From: Cerina litoralis
GTDB lineage: Bacteria; Bacteroidota; Bacteroidia; Flavobacteriales; Flavobacteriaceae
NCBI GenBank assembly: GCA_022008415.1
Contig: JAIRBC010000022.1
Coordinates: 1 to 64,000 of the forward strand
Length of the DNA stretch: 64,000 nt
Reading direction: 5' to 3'
Part shown: positions 35,522 through 45,103 of the stretch, in pieces
Layout of the letters: each line of letters starts with the position of its first letter
Numbering within the stretch: the first letter of the stretch is position 1
Position numbers and translations under genes: made by a program
The notes under the pieces: model-generated
Told to the model about the DNA's origin: nothing
Seen by the model: only the letters and a program-made list of their open reading frames with translations
Database searches by the model: none

Positions 35522-38500
35522 ATGGATTTATTAAATTCGGTAATTAAGGTTTTTGTAGGGGACAAGTCCAAGAAGGACGTAAAGGAACTACAGCCGGTTA
35601 TCAATAAGATCCATTCCTTTGAAAAGGAGTTGGAAGGAATAGACAATGATGCGCTGAGGAACAAGACTATTGCTTTTAAAGCAAAGATAAAGGAAGATGG
35701 AAAAGCGATATTTGATCAGATAGAGGCACTGAAAAGCGAGGCAAAGGCATCAGCCGATATCGATAGGAACGAGGATATTTATACGGAGATAGATAAACTT
35801 CAGGAAGAGGCTTATAAAGGTATGGAGAAAACGCTGAACGAAATTCTCCCAGAAGCTTTCGCCGTAGTAAAGGAAACCGCTAAAAGATTTGTCCACAATG
35901 AAACCCTGACCGTTGCCGCCAGCGAATTCGATAGAAAGCTTTCCGGAACCAAGGATTACGTAACCTTGGACGGGGATACGGCAGTTTGGAACAACTCCTG
36001 GGATGCGGCTGGAAAAGAAGTGACCTGGGATATGATCCACTACGATGTACAGTTGATCGGAGGAATCGCTATGCACCAGGGGAAAATTGCAGAGATGCAA
36101 ACCGGGGAAGGAAAGACCCTCGTAGCCACCTTGCCACTCTATCTCAACGCCTTGACCGGCAATGGGGTGCATTTGGTAACGGTCAATAATTATCTGGCCA
36201 AAAGGGACAGCGCCTGGATGGCCCCGATCTTTGAATTTCACGGACTTTCTGTAGATTGTATAGATTCCCATCAACCCAATTCCGAAGGGAGAAGGGCGGC
36301 TTACAATGCCGATGTTACCTATGGTACCAATAACGAGTTTGGATTTGATTATCTAAGGGATAATATGGCCCATACCCCTGGTGATCTGGTACAGCGGCCC
36401 CATAACTTTGCCATAGTGGATGAGGTAGATTCGGTTCTTGTGGATGATGCCCGTACCCCGTTGATCATTTCGGGACCCGTCCCCGAAGGCGATCGCCATG
36501 AATTTAATGAATTGAAGCCCAAAGTGGCAGATATCGTGCATAAACAACGACAACATCTAACTGGTGTACTTGCCGAAGCCAAGAAGTTGATCGCGGAGGG
36601 CAATACCAAAGAAGGTGGATTCCTTTTGCTTAGGGTACATCGTGGCCTTCCCAAAAATAAGGCGCTAATTAAATTCTTGAGCGAGGAGGGAATAAAACAG
36701 TTGCTTCAAAAAACGGAGAACTTTTATATGCAGGACAACAATCGGGAGATGCCCAAGGTAGACGAAGATCTGTTGTTCGTAATAGACGAAAAAAACAACC
36801 AGATAGACCTCACCGACAAAGGGGTCGATTATATTTCTGGTGAAGGCGACAAGGATTTCTTTGTTATGCCCGATATTGGTGGGGAAATCGCGAAAATTGA
36901 GAACCAGAATCTAGATTTGGAAGAAGAAGCCAGACAGAAAGAAGAACTTTTTAAGGATTTTGGAGTAAAGAGCGAACGCATCCATACCCTGAACCAATTG
37001 TTCAAGGCCTATACCCTTTTTGAAAAGGATGTAGAATATGTGGTCATGGAAAACAAGGTGATGATCGTGGATGAACAGACCGGTCGTATCATGGATGGCC
37101 GCCGTTATTCGGACGGACTCCATCAAGCCATCGAAGCCAAGGAAAACGTAAAGATCGAGGCGGCTACCCAGACATTTGCCACGGTTACCCTACAGAACTA
37201 CTTTAGAATGTATAAAAAGCTGGCCGGGATGACGGGTACCGCCATTACCGAAGCTGGGGAATTTATGGAAATTTATAAATTGGACGTTATGGAAATCCCT
37301 ACCAATAGGCCGATTGCGAGGGATGACAGGAACGACTTGATCTACAAGACTAAAAGAGAGAAATACAATGCTATTATAGACGAGGTTACCCAATTATCGC
37401 GGGCGGGAAGGCCCGTTTTGATAGGCACTACCTCCGTTGAAATCTCCGAATTGCTTTCCCGGATGTTGACCATTAGAAAAATTGACCACAATGTCCTGAA
37501 CGCAAAACTGCACAAAAAAGAAGCCGATATTGTAGCGGAAGCAGGGAAATCGGGTGTTGTGACCATCGCTACCAACATGGCCGGTAGGGGAACGGACATT
37601 AAATTGTCCGATGCGGTAAAAGAGGCCGGTGGGTTGGCAATTATTGGTACGGAACGCCACGATTCCAGAAGGGTCGACCGGCAGTTAAGGGGTCGTTCCG
37701 GACGGCAGGGCGATCCGGGAAGTTCCCAGTTTTATGTGTCTTTGGAGGATAACCTTATGCGGTTGTTCGGTTCCGATAGGGTTGCCAAAATGATGGATAA
37801 GATGGGTCTGGAAGAAGGAGAGGTAATCCAACATTCCATGATGACCAAATCTATCGAACGGGCACAGAAGAAGGTAGAGGAGAACAACTTTGGCATTCGT
37901 AAGCGTTTGTTGGAGTACGATGATGTGATGAACGCCCAAAGGGAAGTTGTCTATAAAAGAAGGCGGCATGCCTTGGAGGGCGATCGTCTTAAGGTGGATA
38001 TCGCCAATATGATCTACGATACTTGCGAGATTATTGCGGATACCAACAAGGGGGCAAATGATTATAAAAACTTTGAGTTTGAACTAATTAAATACTTCTC
38101 CATTACATCGCCGATTTCGGAAAATGATTTTGGAAGGCTGACCGGTCAGGAAATTGCCAATAAGACCTATAAGGCCGTTTACGAGCACTATCTGAATAAA
38201 ATGGATCGTAGTGCCTCAACTGCATTCCGGGTTATAAAACAGGTATATGAGGATAGCGCAAACAAGTTTGAACGCATCGTAGTTCCCTTTACCGACGGGG
38301 CCAAAACCCTGAACGTAGTTACCAATCTAAAGGATGCCTACGAAAGCGACGGAAAGCAATTGGTCACCGATTTTGAGAAGAATATTACCCTGGCCATCAT
38401 CGACGATGCCTGGAAAACGCATCTCCGAAAAATGGACGAACTAAAACAGTCCGTTCAATTGGCGGTGCACGAGCAAAAGGATCCATTGTTGATATATAAA

Positions 38501-38887
38501 TTTGAAGCTTTCGAACTTTTTAAAGATATGATCGATAAGGTAAACAAGGAAGTGGTCTCCTTTTTGTTCAAAGGTGAGCTGCCCAGTGGTAATACCGACG
38601 AAATTCAGGAAGCGAGAAACTTACGCCGTCCCAAAGAAAATATAAAGACCAGTAAGGAAGAAATTCCCAACAGCGATGAAATGGCGGCGCAAAGTAGGGC
38701 GGTCGGTCAAAACCAAGGAGGACGGCCCCCGGTAACGGAAACTATCGTACGGGAGCGTCCGAAAATTGGAAGAAACGAAAGGGTGACCATTAAAAATGTA
38801 TTGTCCGGAGAAAGCAAATATCTTAAATATAAACAGGCCGAGCCACTAATCGATAAAGGAGATTGGGTCCTAACAGAGGATAATTAG
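35522..38887 (+). CDS. secA: Preprotein translocase ATPase SecA
   Basis: SecA drives Sec-dependent export through SecYEG. Walker A is at about residues 192-200 ([11 protein letters not shown]), Walker B/DEVD in [18 protein letters not shown], and helicase motifs ([35 protein letters not shown]) follow. At 1121 residues it is far longer than E. coli SecA (901). Extra sequence lies mainly at about 322-480, around the start of the preprotein-binding region, and in the N-terminal ~100 residues, as is usual in Bacteroidota. The C-terminus ends [14 protein letters not shown] and lacks the CxCx8CH zinc-binding SecB-contact tail. A terminator follows. Confidence 0.98.
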   Translation: MDLLNSVIKVFVGDKSKKDVKELQPVINKIHSFEKELEGIDNDALRNKTIAFKAKIKEDGKAIFDQIEALKSEAKASADIDRNEDIYTEIDKLQEEAYKGMEKTLNEILPEAFAVVKETAKRFVHNETLTVAASEFDRKLSGTKDYVTLDGDTAVWNNSWDAAGKEVTWDMIHYDVQLIGGIAMHQGKIAEMQTGEGKTLVATLPLYLNALTGNGVHLVTVNNYLAKRDSAWMAPIFEFHGLSVDCIDSHQPNSEGRRAAYNADVTYGTNNEFGFDYLRDNMAHTPGDLVQRPHNFAIVDEVDSVLVDDARTPLIISGPVPEGDRHEFNELKPKVADIVHKQRQHLTGVLAEAKKLIAEGNTKEGGFLLLRVHRGLPKNKALIKFLSEEGIKQLLQKTENFYMQDNNREMPKVDEDLLFVIDEKNNQIDLTDKGVDYISGEGDKDFFVMPDIGGEIAKIENQNLDLEEEARQKEELFKDFGVKSERIHTLNQLFKAYTLFEKDVEYVVMENKVMIVDEQTGRIMDGRRYSDGLHQAIEAKENVKIEAATQTFATVTLQNYFRMYKKLAGMTGTAITEAGEFMEIYKLDVMEIPTNRPIARDDRNDLIYKTKREKYNAIIDEVTQLSRAGRPVLIGTTSVEISELLSRMLTIRKIDHNVLNAKLHKKEADIVAEAGKSGVVTIATNMAGRGTDIKLSDAVKEAGGLAIIGTERHDSRRVDRQLRGRSGRQGDPGSSQFYVSLEDNLMRLFGSDRVAKMMDKMGLEEGEVIQHSMMTKSIERAQKKVEENNFGIRKRLLEYDDVMNAQREVVYKRRRHALEGDRLKVDIANMIYDTCEIIADTNKGANDYKNFEFELIKYFSITSPISENDFGRLTGQEIANKTYKAVYEHYLNKMDRSASTAFRVIKQVYEDSANKFERIVVPFTDGAKTLNVVTNLKDAYESDGKQLVTDFEKNITLAIIDDAWKTHLRKMDELKQSVQLAVHEQKDPLLIYKFEAFELFKDMIDKVNKEVVSFLFKGELPSGNTDEIQEARNLRRPKENIKTSKEEIPNSDEMAAQSRAVGQNQGGRPPVTETIVRERPKIGRNERVTIKNVLSGESKYLKYKQAEPLIDKGDWVLTEDN

Positions 38888-38932
38888 GCCTTTTTTCAAA
38901 CCAGTTTGGTTACACGTGCCAATACAACCAGA

Positions 38933-38970
38933 GCAAAAAACGGCGATCAATTCAAAGATCGTCGTTTTTT
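38933..38970 (+). terminator. Intrinsic terminator after secA
   Basis: A 14-bp stem (38935-38948 with 38957-38970; one G/T wobble) has an 8-base loop, an A-rich left arm and a T6 right arm. It is about 48 bp after the secA stop. Confidence 0.9.
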
Positions 38971-39080
38971 GATTTTGCCCATATATATGTTTATTACGTA
39001 TATTAGAAGTATATTCCTTCAATTTCAAGAATTCCCGTATGGAAACCAAGCATCTATTTGTAGTTTAAAATAACCACTCG

Positions 39081-40295
39081 ATGGACAAACCTACCAAAGA
39101 CCTACACCGCCTAAATGATAAAATTAACCTGACACTTAGGGTAAATTATTTTTCCTCTGCCCTGATGCTCTTGTTTTGTCCTATCTGTCTTTATTGGTTA
39201 CATATAGAAAGGATCATTCCCTACGTGTTTTTGGCGTTCGGCCTTGTAAATTTGTTGAATACCCTATTGTATAAATGGCATCGGGATATTATCGTCACCT
39301 ATAACGTCACCTCCATTATGGCCCTCATAGGGGCGGTGACTGTGACACTGTACAGCGGGGGAATTAATAGTCCCTTTATTTTTGTACTGGCACTCATTGT
39401 TTTTGCGGGCTATGCAACTACCCAAAGATATGGTAAAGTGTACCTGTACCTTAATTTGTCTATCATCGTCCTGATTTATTTTGCCGGCATCGACGATACC
39501 GAGTATATTATAAATGTGGTACCAGAGGAATCTAGGAATCTTTTTGGCCTTCTCAGCGTCTTATTTTCGGTATATCTGTTGGGAGGGGTTTTTGGCAAGA
39601 TTTTGCTGACGGCCCATCATAAGTTATACAAATCTAAAAGGGAGATAGAACAGCGCATCAAAGAAAAGGAAACCTTGCTCAAGGAAATTCATCACCGTGT
39701 AAAAAATAATCTCCAGACCGTGTCCAGTTTGTTGAGTCTGCAATGCAGAAGTATTGGGGACGACAAGGTTAAAACTCTGATTAAAAGTAGTCAAAACAGG
39801 GTGATATCCATGGCCATGGTTCACGAAATGCTTTATATGCGTGAGGATTTGTCCAAAATTGAGTACCGGCCCTACGTACGTGAACTTAGCGAGTATTTGG
39901 TGCGCTCTTTAAAAGGACCCGACAACAATATAATGTTAAACATAGATGTTCCGAACATAAAATTGGGTATTGATACGGCAATTCCTTTGGGTCTGTTGAT
40001 CAACGAAGCAATTACAAATGCATTGAAATACGGCTTTAAGGAAGAGGAGAAAGGGGAAATTAACATTGCACTGGCCCAAGGGCAAAATGACTACTTGGTA
40101 TTGAGAATTGGGGATAATGGAGTGGGTTTTCCAGAAAATTTAAATTTTAAGGATACCAAATCCCTCGGTCTAAAATTGATCAACAATTTGGCTAGACAAC
40201 TGCAAGGCACGATTCGGAGGGATTCTACCAAAAAAGGGACCCATTACATACTTACTTTTAAGGAAGTGGGCAAAACGTTTACCTCCTTGGTGTAA
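39081..40295 (+). CDS. Orphan membrane sensor histidine kinase (HisKA_2 type)
   Basis: This 404-residue kinase has an N-terminal membrane region of about six helices (residues 22-175), a short coiled coil, the HisKA_2 box with phosphoacceptor His204 in LLKEIHHRVKNNLQ, and an HATPase domain with NEAITNALKYGF, IGDNGVGFP and LGLKLINNLARQL. The HHRVKNNL type usually partners stand-alone receivers, and none is adjacent. The signal is unknown; the multi-helix sensor resembles membrane-embedded sensors. The 3' end is convergent with a small secreted protein gene. Confidence 0.92.
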   Translation: MDKPTKDLHRLNDKINLTLRVNYFSSALMLLFCPICLYWLHIERIIPYVFLAFGLVNLLNTLLYKWHRDIIVTYNVTSIMALIGAVTVTLYSGGINSPFIFVLALIVFAGYATTQRYGKVYLYLNLSIIVLIYFAGIDDTEYIINVVPEESRNLFGLLSVLFSVYLLGGVFGKILLTAHHKLYKSKREIEQRIKEKETLLKEIHHRVKNNLQTVSSLLSLQCRSIGDDKVKTLIKSSQNRVISMAMVHEMLYMREDLSKIEYRPYVRELSEYLVRSLKGPDNNIMLNIDVPNIKLGIDTAIPLGLLINEAITNALKYGFKEEEKGEINIALAQGQNDYLVLRIGDNGVGFPENLNFKDTKSLGLKLINNLARQLQGTIRRDSTKKGTHYILTFKEVGKTFTSLV

Positions 40296-40306
40296 CGGTT
40301 AAATTA

Positions 40307-40561
40307 TTAGACCAATTTGGCCCTGTTTCTCGGGGTAGTAAAGGAGAGTGCTTTCTTGATCCTGGAATTTTTAAACTTGTACAGGCGCACTAACCCGTCT
40401 TGTTTTGAAATATTGAAGGGTTTGCCCTCCGCGCTTTCATTGTTCAGGAAAGGGTGTGAATTGATCTCATTTGCAATCGATTCCTTAACTTTATGTGGTT
40501 TTTGTGCTGCTGCATAGGAGCCCATAAAAAGGACCGCAAATAGGATGGGATAGGTTTTCAT
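40307..40561 (-). CDS. Small secreted protein of unknown function
   Basis: This 84-residue protein has a signal peptide (MKTYPILFAVLFMGSYAAAQ) and a short basic mature part of about 64 residues, with no cysteine and no family I recognise. The ~260 bp upstream, shared with the divergent msrA gene, are available for promoters; no exact TAnnTTTG was found. Coding is supported by the coherent signal peptide and its fit into the convergent space beside the histidine kinase gene. Confidence 0.7.
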   Translation of the reverse strand: MKTYPILFAVLFMGSYAAAQKPHKVKESIANEINSHPFLNNESAEGKPFNISKQDGLVRLYKFKNSRIKKALSFTTPRNRAKLV

Positions 40562-40822
40562 CGTAGGTTTAATTTCTAAAATCGGCCGAATTGTAATTTT
40601 TCCTTTTCCTATGGGGTGGATAAAGCTCCAACAAGTACCGATTTTACGATTTGGGATCGTATTTGTTTAAAACGCCTAATTTTTGTCGGAATTGCATGGG
40701 TTCGTTAAAAACCGCCATTTTTCGACGAAAGGGATGTATCCGGGAAGCAGAGTTAACGACTTCATTGGGATAATAGTAAGTATTATGTGCCTTTTTCTAC
40801 TAAATAAAAAAATTAATATCGT

Positions 40823-41488
40823 ATGCGACGTTTAAAATTTATTCTTATAACGATGATTGCGCTGGTCTCTAGTAGCTGCCAATCTAAAATTAAAAATAAA
40901 AAGACCATAGTACAGGATACAAAGGTCCGTACCCAGGAGCTTGGTCAATACGAAACAGCTTATTTTGCCTCCGGCTGCTTTTGGTGCGTGGAGGCTATTT
41001 TTGAAAGTGTAAAAGGCGTCAAGGAGGCTATCTCGGGCTACTCCGGGGGTCTGGAGAAAAATCCGACCTACGAAGAGGTGGGGCGAGGGTTGACCCACCA
41101 TGCCGAAGCGGTCGAAGTTTTTTACGACCCCAAGGAAGTTTCTTACGAATCATTGGTGAAGGTATTTTTTGGTTCCATGGATCCTACAGCATTAAACTAC
41201 CAAGGACCAGATCGTGGTCCTCAGTACCGTTCCATTGCTTTTTACAAAAATGATTCCGAAAAGAAGATCATCGAGGATTATATTTCCAAGTTAAAAAAGG
41301 AGAAAATATACGACAAGCCCATCGTTACCCAAGTGGTCAAATTTACCCGTTTTTACAAAGCGGAGGATTATCATCAGGATTATGAAAAGCACCATCCCAA
41401 TAATCCATATATAGTAAATGTTTCCATTCCCCGATTGGAACGTTTTAAAAAGAAATACCCAGAACTTCTGAAGCAGGATTGGCGCTAA
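40823..41488 (+). CDS. msrA: Peptide-methionine (S)-S-oxide reductase, lipoprotein form
   Basis: MsrA repairs methionine-S-sulfoxide in proteins. The N-terminus is a lipoprotein signal with lipobox SSSC (Cys19), so this copy acts in the envelope rather than the cytoplasm. The catalytic Cys52 is in ASGCFWCVEAIF, followed by the conserved YSGG, YEEVGRGLTHHAEAVEV, YRSIAFY and the C-terminal AEDYHQDYEKHHPNNPY. The length of 221 residues is the ~175-residue MsrA core plus the export leader. No msrB is adjacent. Confidence 0.96.
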   Translation: MRRLKFILITMIALVSSSCQSKIKNKKTIVQDTKVRTQELGQYETAYFASGCFWCVEAIFESVKGVKEAISGYSGGLEKNPTYEEVGRGLTHHAEAVEVFYDPKEVSYESLVKVFFGSMDPTALNYQGPDRGPQYRSIAFYKNDSEKKIIEDYISKLKKEKIYDKPIVTQVVKFTRFYKAEDYHQDYEKHHPNNPYIVNVSIPRLERFKKKYPELLKQDWR

Positions 41489-41599
41489 TTGAAATAATGG
41501 CCGAATACAACACGAACTGGATCGGGCATTTTCCATTTGCTCGATCCCCAAGGTTCGCGAGATCTTTTTCGCTTAAACACAAAAAGTTACCGGAGGCCA

Positions 41600-41885
41600 G
41601 TGGTTAGGTACGTACTATCGGCTGGTAAAAAGTACCGTTGTATGGGTCCTCCACTTATTTCCACGGGGGGACGGCCCGAAAAAATCTTTCCCGTCCGAAT
41701 GCCGTGGGCGGACTGGCGGAGTACGAGCGGACTGACGAAGGGGTCTCCACGGTGAGGTAGATCTCTCAGCTTGTGAACTAGGCGCCTTGGGTGTATGTTG
41801 CCAAGGTTTTAGCTAAATAGCTACTGGCCACTATAAGTTTAAAACAATTCTAACCTAAAAGGCGATCTGTAAAGTCGCTTTTTCT
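41600..41885 (+). ncRNA. Candidate structured non-coding RNA ending at an intrinsic terminator
   Basis: The 485 bp between msrA and lptB contain no supportable protein. It is more GC-rich than most spacers here and shows strong potential structure: CCACGG (41661-41666) and GGACGG (41669-41674) pair with CCGTCC (about 41691-41696) and CCGTGG (about 41702-41707), and CCTTGG/CCAAGG forms a hairpin at 41785-41806. An intrinsic terminator follows at 41857-41883, almost 370 bases after msrA, too far to be simply its terminator. No known RNA family (tmRNA, RNase P, SRP RNA) was recognised, and no promoter is certain. The left boundary is a guess. Confidence 0.3.
41857..41885 (+). terminator. Intrinsic terminator in the msrA-lptB spacer
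   Basis: AAAAGGCGA (41857-41865) pairs with TCGCTTTTT (41875-41883) with one G/T wobble and a 9-base loop, ending in a T run. Confidence 0.8.
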
Positions 41886-41973
41886 ATTTCGGGCGTAAGC
41901 TGTATTTAAGGGTGTTAAACCAAATGAAATGGCTCAGTGCGTTATTTGGATTGCCTTTACCCTTTTCGAAGGA

Positions 41974-42714
41974 TTAAAAGTCCAATTTTTTCTTGCGTAG
42001 TTCAAAATTTTGCCCCAAATATACTTTTCGCACCATTTCGTCGGCGGCCAAATCTTCGGGAACGCCAGACTTTAGGATTCCTCCTTCGAACATGAGATAG
42101 GAGCGCTCCGTAATGGCCAAGGTTTCCTGTACGTTGTGATCGGTAATCAAAATACCGATATTCTTGTTTTTTAATTGGGCTACGATACGTTGTATGTCTT
42201 CTACAGCTACGGGGTCTACACCGGCAAACGGTTCGTCTAGCAAAATAAATTTGGGGTCGGTGGCCAACGCTCTGGCAATTTCGGTCCGTCTGCGCTCACC
42301 TCCCGAAAGGAGATCTCCCCTGTTTTTACGGATATGCCCCAGACCAAATTCCTCGATAAGCGATTCCATCTTCATTTCCTGTTCCTTTTTGGTCAGTTTG
42401 GTCAGTTGCAGGACGCTCAAAATATTTTTTTCAATGCTAAGTTTTCTGAAAACCGATGCTTCTTGGGCCAGATACCCGATTCCATTTTGCGCCCTTTTGT
42501 ACATGGGAAAATGGGTAATCTCCATGTTGTCTAGGTAGATGTTCCCTCCGTTTGGTTTTATGAGCCCCACGATCATATAAAAGGAGGTTGTTTTGCCGGC
42601 GCCATTTGGTCCGAGTAGTCCCACAATTTCACCACGGTTTACCTCAAGGGAAATACCCTTGACTACCTGCCGGCTTCGGTAGGACTTCATTATTTTTTCT
42701 GCTCTGAGCTTCAT
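41974..42714 (-). CDS. lptB: LPS export ABC transporter ATP-binding protein
   Basis: LptB powers extraction of LPS from the inner membrane with LptFGC. The 246-residue protein has Walker [11 protein letters not shown]-loop at [15 protein letters not shown] (the LptB-specific motif), signature [16 protein letters not shown] and Walker [14 protein letters not shown]. This matches LptB rather than branched amino-acid LivG/F. It lies downstream of kdsD and tatC on the same strand, but a gap of nearly 190 bp separates it from tatC. Confidence 0.95.
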   Translation of the reverse strand: MKLRAEKIMKSYRSRQVVKGISLEVNRGEIVGLLGPNGAGKTTSFYMIVGLIKPNGGNIYLDNMEITHFPMYKRAQNGIGYLAQEASVFRKLSIEKNILSVLQLTKLTKKEQEMKMESLIEEFGLGHIRKNRGDLLSGGERRRTEIARALATDPKFILLDEPFAGVDPVAVEDIQRIVAQLKNKNIGILITDHNVQETLAITERSYLMFEGGILKSGVPEDLAADEMVRKVYLGQNFELRKKKLDF

Positions 42715-42902
42715 GGTTTAGCGCTTAAAACTAAGAATTTTATACTGAACCTAGCTTATCCTTGCGGTAAAGTTCGGGTTCCGTTTAGTTTACGGGGGTA
42801 TAAGTTTATACGTTTACAGGTGTCTTCCCTGAATGGATTGTTCAATTTTTTCTAATTTCTAATATCCAAATGTCTATATTCTCTTCTCTTTGTTCATTTA
42901 TC

Positions 42903-43751
42903 CTATTTTTTCTTAACCAATCCTTCCTTCGCTTTTTTCTCCTTTTTGGCTTCCTGCCGGAGAACATAGGCAGAAATGTATATACTAACCTGGTATAGTA
43001 GCAGTATTGGGATAGAGACCACCACTTGACTGGCGATATCGGGAGGAGTAATAATGGCCGATAATACCAATACTACAACCAACGCCATCTTTCTGTACTT
43101 TTTCAGTATCGTTGGGGTCACCAGTCCAATTTTGGTCAGGAAGAAAATAATAATGGGGAGTTCAAAAACCAATCCAGAGGCGATGACTGCAGACCGTAAT
43201 GTTGAAATATAGGAACCGATATCAAATTGGTTTTGAACTTCAGAACTCACTTGGTACGTACCCAAAAAATTTATAGACAAGGGTGCGACAATATAGTAAC
43301 CAAACAGCACACCCATAAAAAACAACAGGGAAGCAATAAGGATAAATCCCCTAGAATTCTTGCGTTCCTTTTCGTATAGGCCGGGACTTATAAACTTCCA
43401 AAACTCATAGATTACATAAGGGAAGGCTATAATGAAACCTGCCCATATCGAGGTCCATATATGGGCGGAAAACTGTCCGGCCATGGTTCGGCTCTGAATA
43501 ATAAAAGGGAGTTCTTCCGCGCAGAAATCAGAATCTATGTTAATATAGGTTGCGAGCTTACAGAAAAATTTATACGTGGGGAAGTCCATATTTTTTGGAC
43601 CGAATATGATAGTGTCAAAAATAAAATGCCGCATAAGGAAGGCTACGCAGGCAATGATAAGAATGGCGGCGGTAGAACGTATCAAGTGCCAACGCAATTC
43701 CTCCAAATGGTCCAGAAAGGACATTTCATTGTGATCTTGTTTTGTTTTCAT
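42903..43751 (-). CDS. tatC: Sec-independent protein translocase TatC
   Basis: This 282-residue polytopic protein is the substrate-binding core of the twin-arginine translocase. Conserved features are the cytoplasmic N-terminus with MSFLDHLEELRWHLIRS, the first periplasmic loop, FPYVIYEFWKFISPGLYEKERK, and the later FELPIIIFFLTKIGLV with RKMALVVVLVLSAIITPPDIASQ. Six membrane helices are visible. No tatA is adjacent. Its start overlaps the kdsD stop by one base (TAATG), so the two are coupled. The Tat-signal TIM-barrel protein at 28 kb is a potential substrate. Confidence 0.96.
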   Translation of the reverse strand: MKTKQDHNEMSFLDHLEELRWHLIRSTAAILIIACVAFLMRHFIFDTIIFGPKNMDFPTYKFFCKLATYINIDSDFCAEELPFIIQSRTMAGQFSAHIWTSIWAGFIIAFPYVIYEFWKFISPGLYEKERKNSRGFILIASLLFFMGVLFGYYIVAPLSINFLGTYQVSSEVQNQFDIGSYISTLRSAVIASGLVFELPIIIFFLTKIGLVTPTILKKYRKMALVVVLVLSAIITPPDIASQVVVSIPILLLYQVSIYISAYVLRQEAKKEKKAKEGLVKKK

Positions 43752-44716
43752 TATATAATACCTTCTTTAATTAGGTTGTGGAGGTGAACCACACCCACGT
43801 AATTTTCTTTTTCCATGGCCAAAAGTTGCGATATGCCTTTTTCTTGCATAATTTCCAAAGCCCTTATGGCAAGGACATCCGCTTGGATCGTTTTGGGGTT
43901 TGAGGTCATGATATCCCTAGCGGTCAATCCTATAATATTATCGTATTTGTACAACATCCTACGGATGTCCCCATCCGTAATTATTCCTACTAATTTGCTA
44001 TTGTCCAGAACGGCGGTGACCCCCAGCATTTTTTCCGATATCTCAACAATTACTTGTCGGATGTCGGTATCCAAATGAACTTCTGGTTTTAGATTGCTTT
44101 GAACGATATCGGTAACGCGTAAATAAAGTCTCTTTCCCAAAGCTCCCCCAGGATGGAATTTGGCAAAATCCTTGCTACTAAACCCTCGGAGTTCCAAAAG
44201 GCAAATGGCAAGCGCGTCACCCAGTACCAATTGTACGGTAGTACTCGTAGTTGGTGCCAGGTTATTGGGGCAGGCTTCCTTTTCCACAAAGGTGTTCAGA
44301 ACGAAGTCTGACTGAACCGCGAGGAAAGAGTTCTTGTTTCCGGTCATTGCGACCAGTTTATTTTTCCCCCGTTTGATCAGGGGTACCAACATTTTAATCT
44401 CCGGGGTGTTTCCGCTCCTGGAAATACAAATAACCACATCATTCCCTTGTACAGTACCAAGGTCCCCGTGTATGGCATCCGCAGCGTGCATAAAAATGGC
44501 CGGGGTTCCGGTCGAGTTCAGGGTAGCTACTATTTTGGAAGCTATTATGGCGCTTTTGCCAACCCCTGTAATGACTACCCTTCCCTTGGATTCCAATAGC
44601 GTATTTATCGTCTTTGGGAAATCGTCATCCAGTTGTGAAATCAAATTGTCGACTGCCCGTCCCTCTGTTTCAATGGTTCGTCTTGCTATGGCAAGTATAG
44701 CTTTTGGGTCGCTCAA
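43751..44716 (-). CDS. kdsD: Arabinose-5-phosphate isomerase, KpsF/GutQ family
   Basis: This 321-residue enzyme interconverts ribulose-5-phosphate and arabinose-5-phosphate, the first step to Kdo for LPS. It has an N-terminal SIS domain (about 30-165: VVITGVGKSAIIASKIVATLNSTG, ISRSGNTPEI, ATTSTTVQL) and two C-terminal CBS domains (about 200-321) with ILDNSKLVGIITDGDIRR-like sequence. The domain pair is the KdsD/KpsF architecture. Its stop is coupled to the tatC start. Confidence 0.95.
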   Translation of the reverse strand: MSDPKAILAIARRTIETEGRAVDNLISQLDDDFPKTINTLLESKGRVVITGVGKSAIIASKIVATLNSTGTPAIFMHAADAIHGDLGTVQGNDVVICISRSGNTPEIKMLVPLIKRGKNKLVAMTGNKNSFLAVQSDFVLNTFVEKEACPNNLAPTTSTTVQLVLGDALAICLLELRGFSSKDFAKFHPGGALGKRLYLRVTDIVQSNLKPEVHLDTDIRQVIVEISEKMLGVTAVLDNSKLVGIITDGDIRRMLYKYDNIIGLTARDIMTSNPKTIQADVLAIRALEIMQEKGISQLLAMEKENYVGVVHLHNLIKEGII

Positions 44717-44885
44717 GGTAATTGTATGATTAGGTATTGTATTCCTGATGGAATGTGTTATCTTTAAGTTCGTAAAATTACATAAAGAACTCGTCTTGAG
44801 TTATTCTTTTACCTACGAATTTCGCAATTTGCACCCTAATTTTGCTATTTTTAGCTTCCGTAGCTATGGCTATGCAACCAAAAAT

Positions 44886-44970
44886 AGCTTCATAAGGTCA
44901 CAACCCGTCCGTTGCGTTACGGGAGGGAGGCCATCGTTCTCGGTTTAAAACAATTATTCAAGACAGGTTC
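44886..44970 (+). repeat. Dispersed ~85 bp intergenic repeat, copy A
   Basis: This segment aligns to the reverse complement of 50132-50215 at about 60 of 83 positions (hand count) with one 2-base gap. Perfectly shared blocks are AGCTTCA, GGTCAC, CGTTCTCG, TCAAGAC and GGTTC. The centre contains a CCCGT...ACGGG inverted pair. No open frame spans it. It lies immediately upstream of the recQ -7 element. Confidence 0.8.
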
Positions 44971-44975
44971 TAACT

Positions 44976-44983
44976 TACTTTTG
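44976..44983 (+). promoter_or_regulatory. Candidate recQ -7 promoter element
   Basis: TACTTTTG is an exact TAnnTTTG match, about 120 bases before the preferred recQ ATG. No clear -33 is present; the repeat copy A occupies the region just upstream. Confidence 0.45.
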
Positions 44984-45103
44984 CAACCTATTTTAAATTC
45001 CATCAAAATAAATTAACACGATTTATTTCCCATACGTACAAAAAACCGTATCTTAATATTTTCAATTTTCGCATTGAAATGGGGAAATAATAATAAAACA
45101 GCA

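Larger units (their letters stand above)
44717..45103. other. Intergenic region between divergent kdsD and recQ
   Basis: About 387 bp with no supportable gene. It holds one copy of the dispersed ~85 bp repeat (44886-44970), a short motif CCGTAGCTATGGCTATGC (44858-44875), and a -7 element for recQ (44976-44983). Confidence 0.7.

Noticed and set aside
41537-41755. 72-codon open frame in the msrA-lptB spacer
   Set aside because: It has no recognisable domain, signal peptide or start context, and it lies across the predicted hairpins, so the RNA explanation fits better.
34185-41760. Shared string TTCCCGTCCGAA(C/T)GCCG at about 34195-34210 and 41688-41704, possibly further copies of the dispersed repeat
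   Set aside because: Only about 16 bases match; in 64 kb compared with itself on both strands such a near-match is expected by chance. Flanks do not align well, unlike the 44886/50132 pair.
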